Positions 23,701 through 35,700 of a DNA stretch of 64,000 bases are shown here, piece by piece. Position 1 is the stretch's first letter; the number at the start of each line of letters is the position of its first letter. Made by a program: the position numbers and the translations under genes. Under the pieces are notes generated by a model. The model worked only from the letters and a program-made list of their open reading frames with translations, did no database searches and had not been told where the DNA came from. Origin of the DNA: Lineus longissimus. Its lineage: Eukaryota; Nemertea; Pilidiophora; Heteronemertea; Lineidae. The stretch is from the NCBI RefSeq assembly GCF_910592395.1, contig NC_088317.1, positions 6,016,001 to 6,080,000 on the forward strand, given 5' to 3'.

Positions 23701-26700
23701 CCCGCATAGCGCATGTGGGGCATGCGTCTAAACCAAAGCCCCAAAATCACTTGTTTTGGTCTGTTTCAGTTTCACTTGTGTTTCCCCCGTCTCCCAGTCC
23801 ATAATACATTTACAGTTTACAATCCCCGATCATGGCCCAACAAAAGGTCATCGGTTGACTAAAGGAACACAACTGTTCAATGGATTTATAGTTGAATGCG
23901 ATCAAACTACGTCTTTTCAATCGTGGATTGTAAATTTAACCCCATGGGCCTAGGGAAGGCCCTATAACAATACTTTCGACACAGTTATTATCTCCGGTGC
24001 CTCCACCATGTTACACACAGTGCTCACTGCTGATTCTAAAATGCGCCACCTAGTCAAAACAGGACATATGTTCTTCTAGGAATAGATCTCTTTCCAATAT
24101 TTCGTCATTCCACTATCGTCATCACCTCATCATACTTTCATTGACATTACAGGCACACATCCACAGAGCACTCTTCAAATCATCTACACAGTGGTTATCC
24201 AACTAGGATTATAAAGGTAATTTCTTAGCCCCGCACAGTGGGTTTCAGTCTTGATAAAGGGGCACTATTGCTAGCAGCTAGGTAGGCAAGATAAAGTTAG
24301 ACGAAGTAGCCGATAGGGGTCTCTCACCCCTCAAAGTCCGTCACAACTATTCAAGCTTGTACAAGGAATACATGCAGCGCTGACTCTAACAAGACCCAAT
24401 GGGAATGTCGCACAGTCATCTGTCAAAAACAAGACCTATGTTTTAGTATGATCTCTTGCCAATATTTAATAATTGCACTATCGTCATCACCTCATCATAC
24501 TTCATTGACATTACAGGCACACATGGACATTGACCACTGTTGCAGTCAACGACACAGTCGCTATCCAAGTAGCATTATAGAGGTAATTATCATTATCATA
24601 CCTCATTAGCATGTGAACCAATCACGTCGCGTCCTTTGCGATCACGGCAAAGCCTCATGGAATAATGTCTTTCACCGTTGAATAATTTTTCATATTCCAT
24701 GCCTACAAGTACAACTTCAATTTCTTCATATTCCATGGCTAGAAGTTCAATACTAATATAATATCCAAGATAAAGTTACAAGAAGTAGTCAATAGGGGTC
24801 TCTCACCTCTCACTGTATGTCCACACTATTCACGCTTGTACGGGGAATACATTCAATGCTGAATCTAACAACACCCAGTGCCCTTACTCTGTATATTAGT
24901 CACTGGAAGATGGCCCATTTCACTCCTTGCTTCTACTTCGCCTATAGTCTCATTGCAAACGCCTCAGTTCTATAATATCACATTCACTTTCAGCTGTCAT
25001 GCAACGCAACAACTGTGCTATCTGCCATCGCACATCAACGAAGAAGTGCAGCCGCTCACATTCCACCTCACGTCTGTCCGACCAGCTGCAATCCTCGAGG
25101 ACGCCCCACTGTACCACGATTTCACTACGATGTTTGACAAGAAGGAGCAGTGCGCGAGATAGGCTAATGAGCAGACTTCCCTCGCTTGAGTTTCAGAAGA
25201 ATGTTCCATATCGCGCTAAGCTGACCACTGCTGACCATGACAGGCGTGCATTGGACTGGTACAGGTTGGAACTAAACATTGAATATGCTGGTGGTGACGC
25301 TTTCTGATGAGAAGTTGGTTGTGACTGATGCAGTATCCTTGGACTTGTCCACAGCATCGTTCAATCATTGCTCTCTGAGCTGCCTTGATTCTGTACTTAC
25401 CCAAATACTAAGACCAAATGCCTGTTGACTGTGCTTTAAGAGAGACTGGCGCCATGCCTAGAGATATGACTGACCCCTATTGGCAAATTTGTATGACTTT
25501 ATCTTGCCTACCTAGCTGCTGCCTATAGTCTCCCTTTAACTGCGGAACACTTCAAAGTCGATAAAATGCCATGTTCCACCTTTTAATGTGTTCAGACCGC
25601 CATTTTCAAAATAATCAAGTCAGGACACTGCCTTCTAGTCTCATAATAAATTTTGCTTTCCTCAATAATAACATTTCTTCTTCTTCAATGCTTTCATCAT
25701 TCCAAACTTCTCCTCATCTGACTTTTACAGGGGTACAGTCGTGGCAATCAAAACCCAAATACTGAGACCAAATGCCTGTTGACTGTGCTTTAAGAGAGAC
25801 TGGCGCCATGCCTAGTCTCTCTTAAAGCACAGTCAACAGACACCAACCCCCTCAGACTCAGAAACCACAAACGCCCAACCCTTCCTGCTACCTTAATACT
25901 TCTGGATCAAAATAATAAAGGTCACTTTTGTCTTATAGGAGAATAATGCTCTACTTCTGAGTCATGGAAATAACCTATGCACGTGCAATCTGGTGTCATT
26001 TTGTATGAACCAACATTATCAATTGAGCTATTATTTCATCAACATTGGTGTTATTTTATTCCATGAGGAGTATAGATGGGGCTTTATATAATGTTTTGTT
26101 TTCCCTCGGGCGTTCCACCGAAACCACTGATTCCTTCGAAACTACTGTCTGCTTTTTAATTGGAGAAAGCCTTTGTCTGCATAAAAATATTCCAGCAATG
26201 AATGTAAAAGGTATAGCCAGCCACCAATAATAAAATTTAGATTCAGATTTATCAGAGCATTGCTCTACTTCATAGTCAACACCCCCCCTGGGTTATACCC
26301 TCAGAAGTTGGAGCTGGTGTTCATTCTTTGATAATTTTTCCGTTAATACGATCCATCCTTTTTTTCTTTAGCTCACTGGAACGCTTTCCTAATTCACAAG
26401 ACCAGGCAATTTGCTTAGGCGATTTTTGTTTAGGCTGTTACATCTTTCCCTTGGGAGTTGTTCGTAGTTTCCTGTTGTCCACTTGGGAGTTGTTCGTAGT
26501 TTCCTGTTGTCCACTCTGCATTTATTTCCCGAAAATTTGCTGTATATGTTGACTCTCGCTGTGTGTTCTTCTCGCTACTTCCCACGCTACAATTGCTGAG
26601 AGTGAGTAAACTAGTTGTGGCTACGGCCATAAGAGCTCCCAATTTCAAACTGAGAAAACCAGTCCACCTGTCCAGCTCATTCATCACAATGTAATCATTT

Positions 26701-29700
26701 CTAAGATCCTCATACAGATTATCTCTGTCATAATTCGGTAAAATCCACCCAGCTCGGGAGGAATAAGCTTCGATGGCCATTTTGCTAAATGTGTCACTAA
26801 CTCTGGAGGATAAGCTGCTTTGATAAATCCTGTGATACTTTAAAATTTCATTTTCTGACATATAGTCAAGATCGTTAAAAGTGAATTGCTTCCCAGTGAA
26901 TTCTTCTGTCTTTCCAGTGGCAACTAAAACCTCTAGATCCCCCTTTGCGCGTGTACCTTGTTCGGACAATACTTCACTAGGGGGTTACTGGATTTTGATT
27001 GGGGGTTACACTAGTTTGTTGCCTAGTCTGATTTTAAATTATCTTTAGTTGATAGTTAGTCTGTCTGCTAGTCTGACTGCTAGTAGGTATTGAGGACACT
27101 ATGGCATCTATCAAATCTTTACTGGACTCTCTGCCATGCGTTTCTCTGCCAAGCGATTCTCTGCTAAGAGTTTCTCTACTATGCGATTCTCTGCACATTT
27201 AAGAACTAAAAATTCTCTTGGAAATTCCAAACGTAAAATCAGTTTTGATGACCAATTTTTTCTTAAGAGATCTAAAATTTCATCCTTTTCACTTTTGGAA
27301 ATTATGTTGTTTTCCAGTAATGCTACCTTCATTGAATCTTCGTCTTTGTTAAAAAACAGTATCAACATACGAATGTTTTCCCTAAAATCCTTCACAATAG
27401 AGTTGTATTTTTGAATCAAAACCCAAGTAGTGATTCCATAATGCCTTCCTGAAAATGCCAAGTTACAAAGCCTGCTTGATTTTCTCTTACTGTCATGCAA
27501 ATTGGCACAGTCATCAATGATGAAAAGTGTGTTTGAACCTTTGTAAACTTCCATGGCAGCAGGTAATGAATTATTCAGATTATTCTTAACAATATTGGGA
27601 TCAATAATAATGAGATTTTTATCTTTGAAAACCCACTCTCGGTTATATGTCTTATTGTGTTCAAAGGTTGGACAAAAGAGAATGATGTTTTCAAAATTTC
27701 CTTTGTAGTAAGTCTCCAACAAATCTAAGACGAAGTGAGTTTTTCCACAATTTGTGCAGCCAGAAATAATGGCATCGAAAGGTTCGTAAATAAACAATGA
27801 TGAGCTAGCAGTAGATAATGTCATTTATCAAAGGGATTTATTTCATTGGGATCTGCGGTATGAGACCATTATCGTATAGATATTCCGGAGAAAAATTACC
27901 AAGAGTAACAACCAGACCAAGTTTTAGAAACTCATTGATATCGGCCTGGCTGGGATCTCCAATTTTCATTTTTAAAAATATTCTCATCACAATGCTGTAA
28001 CCTACCGTAATTCAAGACAAAACAAAACTTCTATAAAGCGTGTTCACAATATCTTTCTTGTCAATTGTCTCCATTTATAAACCACAAAATTAACCTAATT
28101 CATTACGCTCACGATTTGAGAATTTGTGACCCGTCACAGCGAAACCCGGCACTTGTCGCGCAGAAGATGAGCCTAAATGACACCAGGAGATAATGGAAGA
28201 AATTGATGTGCTCATATTTCACAAAAGGCAGACAACAGAGAAATGAACAAACAGTCCGCCTCAACCTGCCAAGCTCAGAGCGACATGCGCCTACTTTTGC
28301 TGTGACGGGTCACATTTTGAACATTTAACTGTGTGTCTGAAACAATAAATATTTGCATTTTGTACGGGCCTTTAGTCCCATTTTTTGTGATAGCCAACTG
28401 AATTCCATCTTTTGTGTTTTGCAAAGCTATTCCACTTCCATGCAAATTATTGTCCTCCGTGGTTCTCAGATCAAGCCACAACCCAAAATAGTTCTCATCA
28501 CCGTAATACTTTTCAAGAGTTAAATTACAGTTGTGTGTTTTCTTAATATCTTCGGCCATGAAATGTTTTTTCGCTTCTTCCCATTGATCTAACAATCTCA
28601 TATTATATGGTATATTTTATATTTATATATCTTATATGGTATATTTTATTAGCCACTTCCTCGATCGTAACTTTCAAATTTGAAATTCCTGGGTTTTCGA
28701 ATTTTTCACTGTCTCTTTCGCCGTCGTTATGTGAGGTTACAAATAGTAACAAAATTCCTTGGATGGATCTTTTTGGAAAATTGATATTTTCATTAATTAT
28801 TTTTTCGTTTGTCTCCACGTTTATTATCTTAAAATGATCTATCCAATCGTAAAATACCGAAAATCCAGAATTATGATTAATTTGTAATTGCCCCGCAACT
28901 CTTTCATCTGTAACAGTGTCATATTCCATACATATATTTTTCAATTGATAATTCATATTCGCAGTTGTGGTTGTAAAAATTACATCCTCTTTTGGCGCCA
29001 AGGTCATGCTGAATATAACGTCCTCCTGAATTGGAAATTTGTAAAACGGAGCGTGGGTTGAGAGCAAATCAAAGTCAATTGGGATTTTGTATTTATTGTC
29101 AAAAATTTCTTTCAAAGTCTTCTCATTGCTGGTGTCCCCGGTGATGTCAGCCAAAGCTACCCCGGATCTAAGCTGTCTGAGGTTACTGCTTTGGATTCCC
29201 TGACATACTCGATTGTCTCTTTCTTCATTGGACAGCCATAGGTCTTTGTAGGTGGCATACAAATTATAGTTATCTATTTCGAGAAAGTTTTCAGTCCCCC
29301 ACTTAACATTCAGTTTTGAAATAATATTTCTCCCTAAATTATTTACTACAGAATCTTTGCTATTTCCTGAGATAATAACATCCGCCGACAGATAAACACT
29401 ACCAGGTACGAAGAAGGTATTATTATTTAACTTTGGAATCTTCACATACAGAGTTTCCTTTGGTTGTGCCGACGATGGGTTGTGAGTGATAACGTAATGG
29501 TTACGTTCAGCTTTCAAACCTAGTGGAACGCAATTGCTTCTTTGGGTGTTTAACACTTTTCCAGTTGCCATTTATTTAGGAAGATTTTTTCTTCCCCCTA
29601 AACGTTTTTACCCCTTCGAATAAACCATAGATTATTGAACTTACAACAACGAGCAATAAAATTATAAGATGCTCCGCCAGAAAACCAACAACTGCCCCAA

Positions 29701-32700
29701 CTGATTTCAGAATGAATGACATGATCGAACCTATCATTACCGGCAGAGCTGCGGCCGATTTCTTAGGCAATTCTTTTAACCAATTAGCAAATTTCTTTAA
29801 TCCATTTTTACCCTATCTGGGATATCTATTTATGGTTTTGGTCCGGGAGGGGGATTAGGAGGTTTTTTTGTTGATCTCAAAGAATTACTAATAAGACCTA
29901 AGGTTGTGAAAAACACTACTATTGCAGCTACAAATGCTCCAATAGTTGGGCCATCCAATTTTAAGAATAATTTCAATCTATCTTTCAGAGGTATTTTTGA
30001 GTCTGGTTTTTTCAAAACATCTTTAATCAAACGTTTCATTCTGCTTGTGCTCCTTTCCATTTCTCAAATACTTTTTGACGCTCTTCGTCCAGTTGGCCTT
30101 TTACTTTATCTAGTTCCTCTTTAACTTTATCAATTTCTTCTTTTAATTCTTGGTTTTCTTCAACCTCTTCGGTCACACCTATTAATTAATCTCTCTGTAG
30201 ATTTTCAAGTCTCTTTACGTATTCTTTCAACTTCCACTCCAATTCCACTTTCTTATCTTCTAGATCTTCCATCTGTATATCTTTCGTCGCCTTTACAGTG
30301 GCTAAATCATCCCCCGCCCTTTTTAACGCTCTGACTTCCCTCATTACATTTTCACTAAGTCCCAAATCTATCAATTCTTTATCAGTAGCATCAATTAACA
30401 TATAAAGTGTTTTACCAGGTTTACCAACAATATTCGCTACAAAACTGTTCTCCACAATGTTTGTTTCCGGCGGGTTATTGTTTGCTGATGCGGATGACTC
30501 AAATGGTTTGGGTTGCATTTCTATTTCTTCATCGGGGGGGGGGGGGGGGGGGGGGGGGGTTAGTAGTTTGATTAGAGATTTATGTACTCTAGATTTATAG
30601 TTGTTTTTGGCAGAAGAAGGAGCATAAAATTTTCCATTTCTTCTGGTGAGGATGATAAGTGTTCCTTTGTGTCTGAAAAACATTTGATTTGGAATTTTAC
30701 TGTATCTTGGATTCAATTTTAAAAGTTTACGTATACCAGCATTTGTGTAATTCCACTTTGTTCCTTCTAAAGCACCCCTAATATCTTTTTCAGTTGCAAG
30801 TCTACCAACTTTTCTTATTGATGTTGTATTTGAAAAGCGTGTTCTCGTAGGTAACGGTTCATATGACCCAACACTGGTATTGAATTCTGTATCATCTGGC
30901 TCCTTGAAACTTGATTAGAGATTTATGTACTATAGATTTATAGTTGTTTTTGGCAGAAGAAGGAGCATAAAATTTTCCATTTCTTCTGGTGAGGATGATA
31001 AGTGTTCCTTTGTGTCTGAATAACATTTGATTTGGAATTTTACTGTATCTTGGATTCAATTTCAAAAGTTTACGTATACCAGCATTTGTGTAATTCAACT
31101 TGTTCCTTCTAAAGCACCCCTAATATCTTTTTCAGTTGCAAGTCTACCAACTTTTCTTATTGATGTTGTATTTGAAAAGTGTGTTCTCGTAGGTAACAGT
31201 TCATATGACCCAACACTGGTATTGAATTCTGTATCATCTGGCTCCTTGAAACTAGTTTCAGATGTTGGTTCTAATTCATTTCGAATTTCTGTTCGATTTA
31301 GTTCATCCATTTCAAAGTCTTCACCTCCGCCTTCAGTCATTTAGATTAATTAAAACATACTAAGAGGTTAAATTTTACTTTTTTATTTCCCCCCTTAACA
31401 GCTTTTACACCTTCAATTAAACCATATATTATTGAACTAACAACAATCATCACTAGTATGATAACATTTTCAGCCAGAAAACTAACAACAGCACCTACTG
31501 ATTTCAGGATGAGTGAAACAATAGATCCAATAGTACCCGGAAGAGCTACAATTGATTTCTTAGCTAATTCTTTAAGCCACCGAGCAAACTTCTTGAGTCT
31601 TTCCTTTACTCTATTTGTAATGCTTGGTTCTGGTTTTAGAGGGTTCGGATTAGACCCAGCTGTCAATCTAATGGAATTACCAATAGTCAATCCTACAGTG
31701 GTTAGTATCATAGTGAGTGAAGTTACTACCAATTTTCACACCTTCCAATTTCAAGAGTAATTTTATTCTTCCTTTCAGAGCAATCTTTGAATCTGTTTTT
31801 TTCAGAACATATTTCCATATTCTATTCAAGTTTTCCCTTTGTGATTCATATTCATTTTCAATTTCTTTGTCTAGTGCTTCCTTTATTTCCTGTTTCTTCT
31901 CGGGGTCACTCTCCTTCTCGTACTGCTCATCAAACCGTTCAATCTTATTTCTAAGTTTGGTTATACTATTCTCCACCTCTTTCATTTTGGGGGTTACTTT
32001 CTTAATTTCTCTAGAGTCTAATAATTCTTCTAATTCATGATTAGTTGCATTAGACACTACCGCAATTAATTCTTCAATGAGATTTACTGAATCATAATTT
32101 CCATCATCACTGTTAACTGTATCTTCAAATTGATTTACTTCATTTGATCTCTGCTCTGTTGGTCTTCTGACTGGTTTCGGAGATGAAGGTCATAACTCAT
32201 GAACAGTCTCATGCAATTAATTTGTTCTGGTGTTATTATTATTGGAGTGCTAGCTCCCGTTGGATTTCGTTCAGGAGGTGGAGGTCGTAATCCAGGAACA
32301 GTCTCCTGCGTATGTTCTGGTGGATCCGATTCATTTACTCTTTGTTTTGTTCCAACAATAGACACATCTTTGGTGGGGTTTAAATAATGGCTCATTTCAC
32401 TTAATTTGCCCACGACTGACTTTCCACCAGCAAACTTATTAATTTCAGATTTGTTTAGAAGATTTCCTTCTTTATTCGTTATTTTAACCTAAACTAGTTC
32501 TCCTTTGCTACTCCGACCAACCATGAATAGTACATCCTCAAAAAGAAATTGTATATCGGGTGGGTTTATTTTTAAAATAACATGTTCATTAATATTCTTA
32601 ACTTCATATCCCGTAAAAATGAGTTTTTCCAATTCCTTTAAACGTCCTTTTGTAAACCTAAAGTTTTTAGTTTTTTTTGAAACCACTGGAATTTAGAATG

Positions 32701-35700
32701 TTCCTTTTTATTTTTTCTTTATCCTTCACATCCGAAATAATCCACAATTCATTTTTTATTTTTTTAGATATTATTTCAATTCCTTTTGACCAGTCAACAT
32801 TCGGATTATTATAGTCCAAATTTGTGGGGTCATCAGATAAATTACTATCAGAACTAGATGATGAGTTGTAAGATGTATCCACATCATTAGCATCAACATT
32901 AGAATCTTCAGGGGAATCAGAACTAAAAGGGGGATCATAATTAACAGGTACATCATCTTCGGGAGGGTTGTCACGTCCGCTATCAGCCATTAAGATTAGT
33001 TAAAATACCAAATTAAACTGACAACTCCACCGGCCACTGCTGCTAAAATAAATTTAATGTTTTAATGATCGGTAAAAAAACTTTTTTTTTATTTCCCTAC
33101 TTAATGTTTTTTCCCGCGTAAGTGGTGCTAATTGTTCCGGAGGCCGGCGCTCCTAGGGGGTTTTTTTATCCACCAAGCTTCGCAACACTCTGTGCGCTTT
33201 CAATTTGTAAGTCTTTACAGGCGGGCCTTTCATTAAAGGAGGTGTAGTATTCTTTTTGCGGTTGATATCATTTTTCCCAATACTCATTAATGACGGCGCT
33301 ATCAAAATATTATTGTTGTAATTCATGATGTTCCCGATTTTTAAAACCATGTTGGACCCAATGATGTATAAACCTGGGGCAATTACATGATCCAATCTGG
33401 TGTGGGTTTCGGCAATTGATTTTTGATACCTTTGAATTGAGGTAGGAATGTCGGCGTGTTTGTTGATTGAGTCTTTTAAAAGTTTGGTAAATTCTTTCTG
33501 GGCATCAAATTCAGTTCCTGTTGCTCCCGTAATTGGGGTTCTGGTGAGTGCTTGGGACCCTAGTATGCAGTAAACATATGTTCGGACAGAATTGTTAAGT
33601 CGATCGATACCGGGGTTTGAGAAGCCAGATGACTTAAAAATCATGAATTGTTGATATGTTTGGCAGTGGTTCTCTTTGATAACGTCAAAAACATTTTTAT
33701 GCTGATTAACATGCCACTTAATGAAAGTATCTGGATATTTGAAGGTAGCCATTCCAGCATCCCAATCTGCTGTAAACATTAGAGGCATTTTAGTTTCGTG
33801 AACCTGTATGGCATGATATATGTTGCAATATTCAATAAAAATATTTTTCATGCAATATTGATTTTTGTTCATTCATCGTTTCATTTTTGATGCAATGTTA
33901 CACTTTTTTATGCAATGTTAACATTTCCATTCAATGTGTGTTCATATTTGAGGCAATGTTACATTTCTTTATGCAATGTTTACTCGATAATTGTTCATTC
34001 AATATTTCTTATTAGATGCAATAATTCACTTTTTTCATGCAATAATGTTCAAATTTTCATTCGATAGTTGCCCTGATAATTGATCATTCAATGTTTCGTA
34101 TTCGATTCAATGTTTCACTTTTTTATGCAATAACGATTTCTAAATTTCATAAAATGATCATGTCATATTTGGCAATTATTCATTCAATGTTGGCGGAAAC
34201 TTTTTCATTCAATATTTTGCGAAAATATTTATGCGAAAACTGCATTGTGGGTAAATTTAGAAACGCGGATGCTGATTGGCTAATCTCGTGACGGGGAATA
34301 AGACAGCTCCATTGTTGTGTACATGCTGTCAATGGCTGTATGAATGAGACCAAACCATACAATTGTGATTGTCATGACAGCCTCCCTCCAAGCTCGAGCA
34401 TATTAAACGACTTTGGAAAAAGTTGTGTACAATGTGCTAGTGGTACATATCGCTCCTATTCCACTACACGAGATTAGCCAATCAGTGTCTTCGTTTCTAA
34501 TATTACCCACAATGCAGTATTCGCATAAATATTTTCACAGATTATTGAAAGAAAAAGGTTGCGCCAACATTGAATGAATAATTGCCAAATATTGCATGAA
34601 AATTTAATCGTAATTGCATGAAGAAAATTGAAAACATTGCATCAAATATGAAACTTTGAATGCATATTATCGAATGAAAATTTGAACATTGAATGAAAAA
34701 AGTGAAACATTGCATCAAATATGAAACATTGAATGAACAATCATCGAGTAAACATTGCATAAAGAAATGTAACATTGCATCAAATATAAACACACATTGA
34801 ATGGAAATTTTAACATTGCATAAAAAAGTGTAACATTGCATCAAAAATGAAACGATGAATGAACAAAAATCAATATTGCATGAAAAATATTTTTATTGAA
34901 TATTGCAACATATATCATGCCATAAACCTGCATCAGGAAAAAAAATATTTTTGAGTCATTTATGTAGTAACCAGGATCTGTGATGTTGGGATTATAGTCT
35001 GGAACACTCCAAGAAGTCCATCCGTCAAAAACCGAAAACTCATACTCGTCTTTTAAACCAAACTCGCTCAGCAACTCTCCCGGCTTTCCCCGGTTAATAC
35101 CATTATTTGTTTCATTAAAATTTATTTCTCCTGGACTGGGGATCTGTAAATTTTTTATAATTTTACAAATCTGGTAATATGTGTGGAATCTATAAAACGA
35201 TCTGATCATTGGAATTTTGTGGTTCAAGTGTTTGTTAACCGAAACCCCACAGCCGATTGTTGCAAACCACACTGCCATGTTAAATTGATTCGGGTAAAAC
35301 GACAATGGGTTTTTTTCCAGTCGCAAACAATCTGATCTATTTTTCAAACGTAAAAACCCCGAAGTTATATTACATTCTTTTATTTTGAAAAAGTCGTCAT
35401 CACTAACATAAACCGCAAAATTAAAAAAGTCATAATCAATAGTCTTCTTGTGTTTTGTCGCCAGCAGATAGTACATAATTTATTTAAGCGAAATAGGGAG
35501 GAGCCGAAGGGATTACTGAAGGGATTACTGGTGAATAATAATTGTAATTATAATTTACTGTGGCTTGATTTTTTCCAACATTTCCGTTTTGGCAATTTTT
35601 TTCCCCTGCTCTAAAAAAGATTGTTTTAAGGTATCCACATTAATAGTATCTAAAGGAGTATCTCTTTGTTTTTTTCTGATGGCATTTTTCATAGAAATAT

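Larger units (their letters stand above)
22597..26320. other. Polinton left arm, filled with later repeats
   Basis: No intact gene is visible. Two direct repeats of about 130 bp occur at 23,150-23,280 and 25,118-25,250. A second pair of diverged tandem units runs from about 24,055-24,413 and 24,421-24,890. A 62-bp sequence at 25,400-25,460 recurs at 25,757-25,818, followed by its inverted copy, making a perfect-looking hairpin at about 25,785-25,845. This looks like one or more foreign insertions with internal duplication. The Polinton gene or genes that normally occupy this arm, perhaps the protease, are not recognisable. Confidence 0.5.
29576..31340 (-). pseudogene. Polinton large coiled-coil membrane protein, paralogue A, broken
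   Basis: The parts are in order from 31,340: an acidic start, a conserved block with RHKGTLIILTRRNGKFYAP, a poly-Pro stretch coded by a long G run (30,534-30,560), a coiled coil, a membrane helix, a Pro-rich link, a basic amphipathic stretch and a second hydrophobic helix ending GLFEGVK near 29,576. Several frame changes and an in-frame TAA (30,186-30,188) break it. A segment of about 342 bp is duplicated in tandem (about 30,571-30,912 and 30,913-31,254). It shares its layout and about half its blocks with the next gene (31,346-32,990). Function is unknown; a virion or membrane role is possible. Confidence 0.6.

Noticed and set aside
24878-25307. Two overlapping open frames of about 100 codons
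   Set aside because: They lie in the repeat-filled left arm, part is duplicated at 23,150, and neither shows a domain or splice signals.
22597-26320. Adenovirus-type maturation protease expected in Polintons
   Set aside because: I looked for it here and elsewhere in the element but found no catalytic His/Cys pattern I could support.
28117-28314. A defined target duplication for the TGTGACCCGTCACAGC MITE
   Set aside because: The flanks are AT-rich and only loosely similar; no exact duplication of accepted length can be read.
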